From Owenia fusiformis (taxonomy: Eukaryota; Annelida; Polychaeta; Sabellida; Oweniidae): a stretch of DNA of 64,000 nucleotides. Location of the stretch: contig CAIIXF020000003.1 of the NCBI GenBank assembly GCA_903813345.2, positions 16,382,931 through 16,446,930 of the forward strand. The letters run 5' to 3'. Each line of letters opens with the position of its first letter. Position 1 is the stretch's first letter. This document shows positions 32,301 through 41,072 of the stretch, one piece after another. The translations under genes and the position numbers were made by a program. The notes beneath the pieces are model-generated. The model searched no databases, was not told where the DNA came from, and was given only the letters and a program-made list of their open reading frames with translations.

Positions 32301-33219
32301 CAAACATGTGAAATGTAGAGGATTTAGTTCTATGTTGGCTGTGGATTATTTTATCTGATATAACCTGTGTATTGTTCCGAATATCCCCTTCAATGTTTGT
32401 AGAGATATGTCTAATGTTTTGGATATAAGGAGTTTCGGTATTCAATGTTTCAGATCTTGAACTCCTTTGTTCATTGATGGCTTCAGAAACTTGATCTATT
32501 GCTCTCAGTGTAGAAGTTGATGGTTCATCTCTATAAAGTTTGGTCATTATACCTTTTTCCTTTTTCTCTTCAATAGGCATAAAGCCTTCTAAGTCAGTTT
32601 CACAAGATAGGAATTCCTTGTCAACTGGCTGAATGATATCATTTACCAGTTGGAGTTCTTTTTCTTCTAAGTGATCATTACTACCTATAGTCTCTGTAAC
32701 CTCTCCAACATGTTGTCTGTCGTCTTCATCTTGCTCTACATTTTGACCCGTTGACTGACCATTACTCATGTTGGGCTGTTCTCTATCTACAAGTAGCTGT
32801 TTAATCTTTTCTATTGGCTCTTCATTTACTTCTTTTGGCAGTTTATTGTCTCCTTTAGACACCGTATCATCTATTCTTGGCTGTTCTGCATCTTCTCTAG
32901 ACTGTTCATTTCTTTCATTTGGCTGAGTATTACCAGCATGATCACCATTTAAAGGTTGTTCTTTCTTTTCTGTTGAAAATACGTTTTCTATTATTGGCTT
33001 CTTTCTTTGCTGTTCATCAACTTCTTTTAAATCAATATCATTAACCTGTTCACCCGTATCAACCGCTTGCACATTTTCTTCTAATAAATCTAAAGTATCA
33101 ACCTGATTCTTTGTAATAATGGATTCGATTGTATTATTGGACTGACTTGAACATGCATTGTTCATATAAAACTGTTCACCTTGCTTGATGGCAGTGGATT
33201 GATTAGAATAAGAACACAT
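23311..33219 (-). CDS. Giant C2H2 zinc-finger protein, 3302 aa, single ORF
   Basis: The ORF is uninterrupted. Residues 1 to about 1075 are acidic and low in complexity with N/K/D-rich repeats near 440-580. From about 1078 to 2180, roughly 23 fingers occur mostly as closely linked pairs (CxxCxFxS type, as in VFKCEECSFSSTNQQIWKCH joined by TIKSKF to the next finger). A spacer with 30-residue acidic repeats (ETSKEDEGSNDERVS) covers about 2240-2440. More fingers follow, ending in a C-terminal block (about 2856-3296) with TGEKP linkers; I count about 43 in all. Several C-terminal fingers end in Cys instead of the last His (KQHEQDC, RQHEINC, HHKRYC), and one (KRFISKSEHISHKKIH) has lost its cysteines. 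This is probably a nuclear DNA-binding regulator; the paired fingers resemble the REST-like class, but I assign no orthology. A TTTTAG just before the ATG could be a splice acceptor, so 5' exons may exist. Confidence 0.88.
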   Translation of the reverse strand: MCSYSNQSTAIKQGEQFYMNNACSSQSNNTIESIITKNQVDTLDLLEENVQAVDTGEQVNDIDLKEVDEQQRKKPIIENVFSTEKKEQPLNGDHAGNTQPNERNEQSREDAEQPRIDDTVSKGDNKLPKEVNEEPIEKIKQLLVDREQPNMSNGQSTGQNVEQDEDDRQHVGEVTETIGSNDHLEEKELQLVNDIIQPVDKEFLSCETDLEGFMPIEEKKEKGIMTKLYRDEPSTSTLRAIDQVSEAINEQRSSRSETLNTETPYIQNIRHISTNIEGDIRNNTQVISDKIIHSQHRTKSSTFHMFEQWKTKPSHKDNLETSKSIISESSSNELNIDITKPITAKASSCYDKKTGGDEIKKSYENHGKELKLAMGNGVKPIAQKVTIEPAVPLLCFSAAQVHKPEADSKYDINDKLCKHRQILPSHNNKESTRDSDKYLQASMSCNRETQTSINNNKDVETSKDSSTDCETSMNNNPDLQTKCTALHTSVNNNKDMQTSNDSSKDIQTSMNNVLDLQTSEDNNTYISVNNKGDLQLSRDNNTDLQASVNNNKDVQTTENNNKDLQTLNSNDFKKVNMSNLQKLKDVQQTTNENNESEKGLVENNNEAFDIEEIQGDENTLIDRKGEKKNAVKPADFDEGEIKEKGDEPRMSKNDNCGTMDDTSSMIVDVRSVTTAEDIFNSLEESNQCNEDTHITNTQISKCLCTSTPEKCSLHKVPKVSIHQEIQMDLPQSETVQFNPIKITTHMSVNDDLHEKHSIIEPIDRTSLKSGNASCNRNYNDTIDSNPCDLKKTKEYDINVEANIDEIIGKTDVQIMKIQNDGAEQEQKITKMQDVENDDISDCHDFPTTELPESVEDKAYVSIQNNVSDQSQNKTIQKDSHETSTDGLGKRHTNIQGDDECENDEEFSVRNISNATGAPPVLEMNKLLNVNNSMSKTAPLLEIQEMPCISENKSTDTDKNREIYSCSIPLELFNSQQFTALKTFGQNEINTEHQDDISSQAIPIEPITAQAETFNSDEPKLPETQDQLTKNKSNSDIPKFYETRGQFTEFGCTPLEKSVKLKAKKTITKPSNDKYFKCTHCSFMTINKEHLKEHLTHHVNTSKFSCNMCTYSCKKQWVLGLHERRVHKSDSNAINTKLKRTMAKGLSIVDKSHLTDRLKCHKMKLKFQCKHCTFSSKLVQHVTKHVKKYHNNSHTSLNGKKNRREKVEPITDGYRKDIPKKVFTCKECGYNSKYLQNLKLHEMCHIVKAKVNCNQCTFSSNSQHHVKRHMKDHHHHFSIKNVKRNELDPRTDTKRVQNVDVFKCEECSFSSTNQQIWKCHKKCHTIKSKFKCEYCTYSSNVKGHVKTHVKRYHNTKTLQNVHVFKCEECNFSSTTPQTWNHHKNCHTIKSQFQCEYCTYSSNVKGHVRTHIKRYHNTKSLQNVHVFKCAECHFSSTNPQIWKCHKKCHTIKSKFKCEYCTYSSNVKGHIRTHIKRYHDIKLKELKGGKHKMMPATKRVLFRCTECNFTCKIPSSMKSHKRCHTIKSTFRCKICTYSSNWPKILEIHMKKWHHEGAKNIDKKKLENVTSLNKVQTNEVTSDKHNSANIFEKIKENVQKKQIDCNVHVMKDDTADIANVNALQCPKCNYTTNTTQKLMLHTVLHNSGKTFNCSRCSFTSSTQWMISVHMARSHRPNSNLNTKQTGMIKKGNEEMPNETYEQIFKHDVQESKAKSGEGINAVIVNTSHPESHISTQEKEGETLYQCSECNFKTNTSGKLMQHSGYHSVKRKFTCKNCSFSSNSQLKINIHINCFHGNKNNTSDDNRIFSTKSSVMPSDVSDSKPKSCTVLSKAKSISENEKVKPVVKGVNKITSAEWNEDQNGFDSLDDKDIKMECRDKNTTCVSLHINSVQVPSETPKKMYRYNCSMCPYSTKREKLFNSHKKYHVQRRRYKCRKCSFSLDSNSNLYHNHEKILHPELISERSTYKSKKNCFRESDTSLSSLEESTNKIRNCPYCNYQDKHIRRFNRHIGCHKQLGQFSCSKCSFASLNELKVKQHESSDHYVEDIHQESHEPEELVDDKACEHSCDDDVQKDYGQIHNSGFIADLSGNISETSTVDCSSNGMTMQNRNDVLGDDLTRKQEIDVSANMISVNETYLSIDLEVAEDKIITDNDQIKQIEEFNKNDIPKDSRECTLYCTLCDFETASTYRMAKHKKCHTHDKKFKCRLCVYSSDTPRVVENHQKYHSNTETKCKQSFGKTDASMLTELLPETSKEGEGSSFERVSTKTTDSDADITELLPETSKEDEGSNDERVSMNATKPDVKIIAELFPETSKEDEGSNDERVSLSATKPDADISELLHETSKEDEGFNDERVSLSATKPDADISELLHETSKEDEGFNDERVSLSATKPDADISELLLETSKEDEGSRVARVSMNATKPVADKTELLHDTSKKVKQPNLEGVPVKASEPNGDIFANPHLVNLLLQPPVDTTCTASVTSSGVDDINGRMGKSHMGAHMHSHKRLNNSAVVGSVCNKVSNVAVIDNKNAQSNTESLDITECSLDYESEGENQSLISCPVCPFETKCTGFMKRHLIHHKVKSQHSCTQCTYSTSNKKSLVRHLKWHQGCRNRRLSSSFSVRGQYKCTACEYSTNVSSNYKYHTKCHHAKKAYSCSICSYSNSIAARLQNHMSKHHITTQSKPINEPICNITSHIILPSEETTKICALCPFSTTKEAALTNHMERHKKVMNFGCEFCSYTTARRTNLQRHTKLHFGSFWKEVVAHVKPVSVSNENDLATDSDTHESGLATNEAKITDFDKQGTNKIELETTKDVSKTANPNPVNDAGEFFPVLEDLTLSFSGSDSADNEQEVTHVDKTNKKGCFPCSYCQQSFKYNREKIVHERLHTGEKPHKCRSCTQTFRIKYDCISHEKVHSKKTDFQCGKCKAGFKFDKSRKQHEQDCMSRTFALKTYFQCGQCKTTFKYERSRRQHEINCTGRTPPSQEKSVWRCKFCSKSFPFKSRKHHKRYCVGDTSLEKCSYCQKAFKYKHDKKLHERLHTGEKPHKCKSCTQTFRIKYDCISHEKVHSKKTDFRCGQCKAGFKFDRSRKLHEINCMGRTSSKLGKSVWQCKFCAKSFQFKSRCKVHELVHTMRKANKGPYDTKRFISKSEHISHKKIHTKVKSYKCSYCAKLFGQKGHCKRHELIHTDVKPHKCSHCAKLFRRKFELKRHESIHTGVKSFACSICGKLFRLRNNCLRHEIIHTKKKLYKCSYCAKLFRSKPLCQRHENIHIRVRPFKCSICDRCFKRKDTCVVHEKRHEKPQAAKSFTV
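23325..24650 (-). repeat. Duplicated finger block within the zinc-finger gene (C-terminal)
   Basis: Fingers beginning CSYCQQSFKYNREK and CSYCQKAFKYKHDK each start a similar run (TGEKPHKC, CTQTFRIKYDCISHEKVH, then KTDF[QR]CG[KQ]CKAGFKF, then VW[RQ]CKFC). This shows an internal duplication of about 4-5 fingers before the terminal CAKLF-type fingers. Confidence 0.8.
25930..26495 (-). repeat. In-frame 90-bp coding repeat
   Basis: The period is exactly 90 bp (TTCATCCTCT at 26101 and 26191). It encodes 30-residue units containing ETSKEDEG, ERVSLSATKP and DADISELL. About seven units are present and the middle ones are almost identical, so unit number may vary between individuals. Confidence 0.9.
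28780..29345 (-). repeat. Tandem finger-pair triplication in the zinc-finger gene
   Basis: Three near-identical units of about 186 bp, each encoding a finger pair (HVFKCEEC...CHTIKS then CEYCTYSSNVKGHV), point to recent expansion of one finger-pair module. Confidence 0.85.
31500..31905 (-). repeat. In-frame short coding repeats (NNNKDLQTS type)
   Basis: Imperfect units of about 13-17 codons encode variants of DLQTSVNNNKDVQTS. The region is low in complexity and probably disordered. Confidence 0.75.
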
Positions 33220-33339
33220 TCTAAAATTTCTAGATTAATTGCTATTATGTTTATACATATTTTCATAACCTATGTGACTAACATTCATGTCTCAACCATC
33301 TGACTTTTGACTTATAATAGAGAATGACCTTTGATATCA

Positions 33340-33745
33340 AATACGAGTTTTTGATTAAAGCATTGGGTCCAATTGATCTTCTCTAGTTGATTTAATTCTT
33401 TAAAGATGTATTGTCAATGTAATTATGGAACCTCTTCATTGATACCAGTACTTGATTAAAGCATTGGCCTCATTTGATCTACTCTATTTGATTCAATTCT
33501 TTAAAGATGTATTGTCAATGTAATTATGGTACCTCTTCATCAATACCAGCACTTGATTAAAGCATTGGCCTCATTTGATCTACTCTATATGATTTGTTTC
33601 TATTTGAGGTGCATCGTTAATGTTATTATGGTACCTGCTCATTGATACCAGTACTTGATTAAAGCATTGGCCTCAATTTATCTACTCTATGTGATTTATT
33701 TCTATTTAAGGATATAATTGTCATTGCTATTATGGTACCTCCTCA
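33340..33745 (+). repeat. Four tandem units of about 100 bp upstream of the zinc-finger ORF
   Basis: Units share CTTGATTAAAGCATTGGCCT, TTGATCTACTCTA and ATTATGGTACCTCTTCATTG. They lie 120-530 bp upstream of the ORF, in its probable 5' region. Confidence 0.8.
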
Positions 33746-33759
33746 TTGATTGGTTAGAT

Positions 33760-34735
33760 GTCGTTATCTGCTAAATCACTATATCATAAGTGTCCCAATG
33801 TGGCTGTAGTTATCTTCAGGAATATAATTGTCATTATCACTTTGGTTGTCTTTGTCTGTGTTATTAGTGTTATTAGTTAATGAGATTCCACATCTATTGT
33901 TGCATGGAGGGCACCCACTGTCTCGTGTTGATTAGGTGATCTGAAAGTAAAATTAGAAAACAGGTAATAACATCCTGCTCTAGACAGCCATTTTGAATTT
34001 TCTGAGACACATCAGAAAACAATGCCATAATTGTTATTCTAATATTCCTTCAATTTTAGTATAACCTAGCAATACTTTGATGAGAAAGCCTGAATCGAAT
34101 AAGCGATACAATATTTGCAATCTACTCTAAATTGCCTTTCATTTGAGTATAATTAGCTATATTTCAGAAAGATCTCAAAATTAGCGAAAGTTCGTGTTTT
34201 CCCTCAGAGTGAAAACACGCAATACATGTGAAAGATAGATGTTGTGATTGTGAATATACTTACAAAATTTCAAACAATAATATTTATTGCTTTGGTTTGT
34301 AATGAAAATCTTAATATTTTTGGGAAAAACTACCGCTATTTCTAAAGTGGTGGCCATATCTTGACGAATGGACGGATGGATGGAGTGACGGACAGATGGA
34401 TGGAGGGCTTCACTATATCCCTACTGAACTTTGTTCATTGGGAAAAATAGCCATAAAATCATGACTATTGAGAATAGACCAATGAAACTTGGTAGAATGT
34501 AAGAAGATTGAACAATGTTTAATTATAAATATGACCCTTTAGATCCAGTATAAAACATTGTTCAGCTAACAACTTCACAAAATCTGGAGCGAAAAGTCAC
34601 CAACCTAGTACTGTCTAATTCGTAAAAATGTGTATTTTTCTCACATATTTCCAATAATTTTGCCTGTTTTTTCACTTGTTTTGTCTGTTTCCAGATTTTT
34701 TGGAAATCCCTATGTATGTTATTACTCCCTTACTG
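33760..34735. other. Upstream region of the zinc-finger gene, no exon identified
   Basis: It contains a (GGATGGA)-like short repeat at about 34368-34405. No further coding sequence recognised. Confidence 0.35.
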
Positions 34736-34737
34736 CT

Positions 34738-35803
34738 TCCTGGTCAACTCAACCCCAAGTCAACTCAACCCAAGTCAACTCAACCCTTAGTCAAGTCGAC
34801 CCCAAGTCAAGTCGACCCTTAGTCAAGTCGACCCCAAGTCATCTCGACCCTTAGTCAACTCGACCCCAAGTCATCTCAACCCTTGGTCAACTCAACCCTT
34901 AGTCAAGTCGACCCAAATGATTTTACTTGTTTTAAGTAGATTAAAATACAATATAATCCAATTGTTTGTGCAGTTTGATTTGAAATCAAACTTCAAAGAA
35001 AAAAACATTTCTGTCACCTATAGATCAAAACGAAGATTTAAACTGGATCATAAAATCCCAATCTGATTGTTTATGACACCTGACATATGAGTAAGATAAT
35101 GGAAAATAGAAAAACATAAATCCCATTGTTTGTCCAGTCTTGTTTTAAAATCTTACTTCAAAAAAAATAAACATTTCTATCGTCTGTAGATCAGAAGGAA
35201 GATTTGAACCGGATCATATTGTTTATTGTTTATTATTATTATCAAAATATAAAATCATTCAATACAAAGTAATGGATGGATGTTGGCACAATGCACATGT
35301 TGCATAAGTTACCTGTTGTCAAAAATACTGTTGCAACAATTTCGGTATAACAGAAAAGTGTATAGATAATTTTTTTTATTTCAGAGAGATTAAACAAGCT
35401 CAAATATGAAGGGGTGAAATATATGTTTAGCATCGTGAATAGTCCTATTAAGATTAAGATTAATCAAATATTATTTTGTTATTTATAAAAATTATAAATG
35501 CGTTAAGCACAAACTTCAATAGGTGATAATTTTATTTTGGAAAATTAGCATTTTAGTCCCTCATTCTTTCAAAATTCATCAATATCATACCATGAAAATA
35601 GTATATCTATTTGTTTTTTATGGTGGGGTCGAGTTGACTAAGGGTTGAGATGACCAAGGGTTGAGATGACTTGGGGTCGAGTTGACTAAGGGTCGAGATG
35701 ACTTGGGGTCGACTTGACTAAGGGTCGACATGACTTGGGGTCGACTTGACTAAGGGTTGAGTTGACTTGGGTTGAGTTGACTTGGGGTTGAGTTGACCAG
35801 TTA
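34738..35803. repeat. Inverted pair of a 16-bp minisatellite (fold-back-like element)
   Basis: The left array (34740-34915) repeats AGTCAACTCAACCCC and AGTCAAGTCGACCCC units; the right array (35626-35800) is its reverse complement. The outer ends mirror each other (CTGGTCAACTCAACCCC and GGGGTTGAGTTGACCAG). The interior of about 0.7 kb holds a 100-bp direct duplication (34952-35051 and 35117-35217). No clear target duplication seen. Confidence 0.65.
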
Positions 35804-35804
35804 C

Positions 35805-36215
35805 CTCCCTTACTTACCTTGATGGAGTCGATCTCAAATGGATGATAAAAGCATTTATGGCCACTATTCATCTTTATAAACTGGGTGCAAATTGGATTCC
35901 AAGAGACCAATCAGTATCATTGTGGCAACGTTTAAATTTCCAGCTCTGGTGCTGATATGGCAGGCTACAATTTAAAAATAAAAATTCAAAATTATACAAC
36001 ATTCAACACTTATTTTTGTAATTACTTATTCAAGATATGTAGAGCAATACAAATAAGACTTGCAAGTGTTGGAGAGAAGACAACAACTAAATGGTAACTT
36101 TATGACCATCAGATGACGTAATATTAGCTGAACCTTCAAGACTGCTAAATGGCTCCTTGACTACAAGATTACTACTTGACTGCAACTTGATGACATATTC
36201 AGAATAATATGGTAC
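35805..36215. other. Intergenic, no gene seen
   Basis: No supported coding or repeat feature between the inverted minisatellite and the next MITE. Confidence 0.35.
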
Positions 36216-36220
36216 TACTG

Positions 36221-36442
36221 TACTTCTACTTAATTTGGCGGTTGTTTGAATTTGGCGCCAAATTGTTAAAGTCTGCCAAATTAAGTAGCCGCCAGTACTT
36301 CAGTAGCCCCAGTACTTCAGTATGTTCAGTACCATGTAAATTAGTACATTGTAACATTGCTAGTCTGCCAAATGGTAGCTGCCAAATGTTCGAAACAGCA
36401 AATCCGCCAATTTAACGAAGTAGCACCAAATTAAGTATAAGC
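36221..36442. mobile_element. MITE-like element, about 222 bp
   Basis: Terminal inverted repeats TACTTCTACTTAATTTGG and CCAAATTAAGTATAAG, with further CCGCCAAATT/AATTTGGCGG motifs inside. There is no coding capacity. Confidence 0.5.
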
Positions 36443-36716
36443 ACAATATTCCTTAACCACACTATTCCCCCTCAATATCATTTGAACATGTTCCCCAGTT
36501 AAACAAGAAAGACATCACAGCCTCTGTAAATGTACTAAATCACAACATATGATAGAAGTTGATTTTCTATCCACCTAATACAAATTCTATCTATTAGTCT
36601 CAAGTGAGTCAAAACCAAACAATTTTAGTTGCAGCAAATGTTTTTCAACTGTTCCACATTTTAAACTTGGTCAAGAAGTGTATTCAATTCAATGGGGAAA
36701 TCACTGGTTTATGATT

Positions 36717-37154
36717 ACTGTATTCTCTCTAATGAACGCACAGTTCCAATGAGTGCACATGCAACTTTTGTGATGAAAATGGTCTCAAGAAAACATGAAG
36801 TTTAATGCATTAGTTTAAATTATTTACATAACAAGATTTCGATTGATGATCATATTCAATGGAGAGAAAGAAATGCAGGAGCTGTACTGTAGAGTATGTA
36901 TACCTAAGTTTTTTTTTTAATAATAGATATTCTTTATTTCTTAAAATCATAAATAAATTTACATTGTTGTTCACGGCGTAATCGCCCAGAAAGGGCATTT
37001 CTACTGCCGCTTTGGCAGTAAACCTAAGTGATAACAACTAAATTATACGAGACCTTTTATCTCATTTTTTGGGTTTGTGCACATAATAGAATTTCTTGAT
37101 ATCTTACCCCTTATTTGGGAAGCGCACTGTGCGCTCATTAGAGAGAATATGGTA
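36717..37154. mobile_element. MITE-like element, about 438 bp, with a nested insertion
   Basis: Ends TACTGTATTCTCTCTAATGA and (reverse complement) TACCATATTCTCTCTAATGA, each followed by RCGCACAG. TGAT flanks both sides and may be the target duplication. A LINE 3' fragment is nested inside (36910-37021). Confidence 0.6.
36910..37021 (-). mobile_element. 5'-truncated LINE 3' end, 112 bp, with 8-bp target duplication
   Basis: The segment is flanked by direct repeats ACCTAAGT (36902-36909 and 37022-37029). On the minus strand it ends AATAAAGAATATCTATTATT and poly(A), the form of a truncated retrotransposed insertion. Confidence 0.65.
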
Positions 37155-38540
37155 TGATTGTCTTACCTGTATTTCAAACATGATTCCCTCTCTCTTTGTT
37201 TATTTATCAGTTGTCCTGCTCCCCTAGAGTTCTAGCCTTCCTCAATAGTTTTTGAATCTGGAATGAAGTTAACAATTAACAGACATCAACATTTCAGAGA
37301 CACTGCATCTTTAAAAGCTTGGGATGATGACTTTTTCTGGAATTTGGAATAGACTTTTCAGATACAGTATTATGTTTTTTCTCCTCAAATATGGCACTCA
37401 GATATGCTGGGATCTAAGAAGATCTAGAGATGTACCCCCCCCCTTGGGTGGGCTAAAAAATCAAAAAATTAAGGCCCCAATTAGAGGGCATTTGTGGGCA
37501 TTACTGGGCCTTTTAAGGCCCTATTTCTTAATTTTAGGCCAAATTATTTAGAAATTGGCCTTAAATTTTGGGCTAATTTTTAGTTGTAGGGGCCCATGTT
37601 GAATCTTGTGCAGGCTGTGGAGTCTGTCATAATACATTGTAATATTGTCTTGTTTCATATAATAAACTGTATAATGCCAAAAAATCAAAAGTCTCGGTTT
37701 GGATAACAGTCTACTGGGCTAATACATTTTTTATGAAAAATATAGAAATAACATCAAAATTAAATTATGAATACTCAAAAGAGGACATTTAAATCTACAA
37801 TATGTAAAAATATCAAAATTGTCCAAAGCAGGCGTAACGTGCAGTAGACTAGTGAACTTCATTCTCCAAACTGAGACTAGTCCTTTAGAGTTGTATTATG
37901 CAATTGTGAAGTGATTCTATATCATGAGACGTACACTGCAAATAGAAAGTCATTGATTATAACTTGACTATGGAACAATGTCTACACTTGGGAGTTGGGA
38001 ATTGGGATGCAATGTCTATTTAGTCTCGACAAGTCAATTAGCTTCTATAGTCATATTAGGGCTGAGACATCTGTTTTATTTGTCTCTGATTAGGGATAAA
38101 TTTCTGACTCTGAAATCTGGTAACATGTCAATCACCCAGGTACCAAGTTACCCGGCCACCCAGTTTTTATGAGAAAGCCCGAGGGGTTCAATGTATATAT
38201 CCTTGGCATGGATCTTTTGTTCACGTGGGGTACCTTTTTGATATTTGGGATGGCAATGGACACACATTTTAGGATCTGGCATGAGAATGCCCCCCATATT
38301 ATGACTTTTAAGGTAATACAATGGTTGGATTTTTCCACTTTCTGGTATGAGAATGGTCATGGAAAATATGTTACCTCGCATTTTTGGTATGGCATTGGTT
38401 TAGTTGTTACATATATCCATAATTCTTGAGGTTTCCAATCATTTTCCTCACAGATCTGCCTTCTCCTCTGGGCTTTCTTCTTTGGTATATCTAGACATTT
38501 TGGATGGCGCTGGTCTTACATTTGGAGGTTTGGTATGGCA
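37155..38540. other. Intergenic, no gene seen
   Basis: It contains a local run of GGGCC/TTAAGGCC-type degenerate repeats (37430-37600). Open frames are short and without known motifs. Confidence 0.35.
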
Positions 38541-38550
38541 TTGGTCTTAT

Positions 38551-38577
38551 CATGGGCTCTATCAGGGGTAGAGCCCA
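38551..38577. mobile_element. 27-bp palindromic micro-insert with 9-bp target duplication (locus 1)
   Basis: Arms CATGGGCTCTA and TAGAGCCCA(TG) enclose TCAGGGG. The direct repeat TGGTCTTAT flanks it on both sides (38542-38550 and 38578-38586). A matching insert with a different duplication lies at 56960-56986. Confidence 0.55.
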
Positions 38578-38944
38578 TGGTCTTATATTTGGATATTTGG
38601 TATGGCTTTTAGGCATTATTCTGGTTGGTATGGAAACACATTGAAATTTGACAGACAGACTAGTATGGGAACATATTGATTTCTGAGGGGTCAGCCTAAG
38701 ACCCCCGGCGAATTTTGTATACAGTGACCCCCAGGGAGAAGGTAAATATAGACACTGACGAGTACATGCATATAAATTTTGTGTGCTATTGAATTGAAAG
38801 TCTACTCCTGAATTCCTACGGTTGTGCCAGAAAAATAGCACTCAACAAAATAAAACAATATTGCAATGTTCCACATGACAAACTCCTGCACAAGATTAGG
38901 TCACTGACCTACATAAACATTACCACGGATGGAAAATTCACATG

Positions 38945-39165
38945 CTATCTATTGCAAGACTTACGCCTGCCACAACCGTCGCCATGTTATTCAGTGTTTT
39001 TTAAGTTCCGCAAGGATCCTGCCATGACCGTGGTAGTGTTATCGCGTAAGCCTGGTATAACCGTGACAGCCTGGTATAACCGTGACAATGCTGTAATATA
39101 TTGCAACGCCTGTCATGACCGTGGAAGTGTTATCGTGGAAGCCTGGCGCGGCCTTTATGTTTAAC
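38945..39165 (+). repeat. Left inverted end of the putative 11-kb structure
   Basis: Contains ACCGTGACAATGCTGTAATA and CATGACCGTGG-type units in plus orientation. It matches 49860-50057 in reverse complement and 63560-63780 directly. Confidence 0.7.
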
Positions 39166-39584
39166 TTAGGACTTCTTTATTGTGGTTAATTAAGCGAATG
39201 TTTATTATCCTCTTTTAAATATTTTTTTTTTATTTTAGGTCTCTGTCTAAATTGTTTGTTATCGTGGTACGAAGAACTTATTCTCTATAGACTGTTAGTC
39301 TCAGCTATAGATGATGAATAATTTTAAAATATGTGGGAAATAATGTGAATATTAATGTTAGTGGTAAGTTTGATTTTGACATGATTAAGGTAATTAAACA
39401 CCATGATCATAGTATTAAACTAATTAATTGTATCATTATAATGACGATCACTTAAAATTGTTAAGGATATCCCTGACATTAATGTCATACATATTTACAG
39501 TACTTAATGCCCTAGTACTAGTGATTGCAATACATTAAACTTTCATAGTAGGACTAAGCCTAAATTTCTACATACCACCCTCAT

Positions 39585-39800
39585 ACCTGGACTTGCAATA
39601 CTATATTACATTATCACGGTCATACCAGGCTTTGCAATACTATATTACATTGTCACGGTCATGCCAGGCCTTGCAACACTATACTCGGTGTCACGGTCAT
39701 ACCAGGCCTTGCAGAACTATATTACATTGTCACGGTCATGCCAGGCCTTGCAGTACTATATTACATTGTCACGGTCATGCCAGGCCTTGCAGTACTATAC
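39585..39800 (-). repeat. 40-bp array, left inner (reverse orientation)
   Basis: About five units of TTACATTGTCACGGTCATGC followed by CAGGCCTTGCAATACTATA. The array is interrupted at a TA by the MITE at 39798-40407 and resumes at 40408. Confidence 0.85.
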
Positions 39801-40407
39801 AGGGTGTCAAATAAGTCCCGTCCCCCCTCTACAGCCAAAACCAAGATATTTGGTACCAAGTGTGATATATCATTGGAAAGCTCTACCAAAGTTACGTTGA
39901 TTGGCATATATCTGACACATGTCAATCAATCTCAGAAATGTTTACATTGTTTCAATTGAGGTGACCATATGCCTAGAAACATGGCAATTTGGCGTATTTG
40001 GCACGATTTTAAGAATCGTGTATAAGAAAGGTCACGGGACCAAAATATGTTTATGGCGATGGATTTAACCTATTTCTGGATAGGGTTACATGTAGATGTG
40101 TAGAAAATAGAGGTGCAAGGAAAGTGGTGAATACCTTTTTGTAACAAGTGGAATATGAAAGAGATTAACTTTTTGATGTATTTCTGAGGTCACATCCTTG
40201 TCATTTTGACGCAATAAAGCTAATTAAAGGAGGGCACGTTAATATTAAAATACATCATAAAAATATAGGTAAATTTCATCCAAAATACTTGAGAGTTGGT
40301 GAGTTAACATAACTTTGGATGATCTTTCCAATGGTATATCACATTAGGTACCTTCTGTTAAGGTTTTAGCTGTAGCAGGGGGGACGGGACTTATTTGACA
40401 CCCTGTA
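39798..40407. mobile_element. TA-flanked MITE, 610 bp, inserted in the 40-bp array
   Basis: Terminal inverted repeats of about 90 bp begin TACAGGGTGTCAAATAAGTC at both ends and continue through CCCGTCCCCCC and TACAGC. The array sequence ACTA/TTACATT is split at a TA dinucleotide, consistent with TA target duplication and a Tc1/mariner-type source. Confidence 0.8.
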
Positions 40408-40459
40408 TTACATTCTGACGGTCATGCCAGGCTTTGCAATACACATTATCACGGTTATA

Positions 40460-40865
40460 GCAGTCCTAATCATAAATTTCTACATTACTACGCTTATACC
40501 AGAGGGGGAGAAACACCAGGGTTCAAAGATGACATACGCTTATAATGTAAATCTGTATTGAGATGACACGGTCGCTGATTGGTCAAAAGTCGACAAACAA
40601 ATGACGTCATCAATGGCGGTTTCAAAATTTTCGAAATACGCTTCGAATAATATTATGTTCATTTCTGGCGTGTTAACCAATATCATAGCTTCTCATTTCA
40701 CATCAAGATAAAGAAAGGTGTACGGAATATGCCTATATCAATTATAACATCCCATCGAAGTGTAATATTTGATAACTAGCCGATGAAAATTCGAACGAAC
40801 GAAGGTGGTAAGCAAGAGAGGAAATTATGTCTGTCATCTTGAAACTCTGGGGCTTTCCCTCCTCT
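40460..40865. other. Unique stretch inside the putative 11-kb structure
   Basis: No gene or repeat recognised between the end of the first 40-bp array and the second. Confidence 0.3.
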
Positions 40866-40869
40866 TGCT

Positions 40870-41045
40870 TATACCAGGTCTTGCAATACTATATTACATT
40901 ACCACGGTCATGCCAGGCCTTGCAATACTATATTACATTGTCACGGTCATGCCAGTCGTTGCAATCTTTATGTCAACATTACCACGGCCATGTCATTCCT
41001 CATTGCAATACATCATCAAGGTCATTTCATGCCTCATTGCAATGT
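40870..41045 (-). repeat. 40-bp array, second left inner block
   Basis: About four units of the same TTACATTGTCACGGTCATGC family, decaying toward 41040. Confidence 0.75.
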
Positions 41046-41072
41046 ATCATCACTGATTGAGTTTAACCCTAC

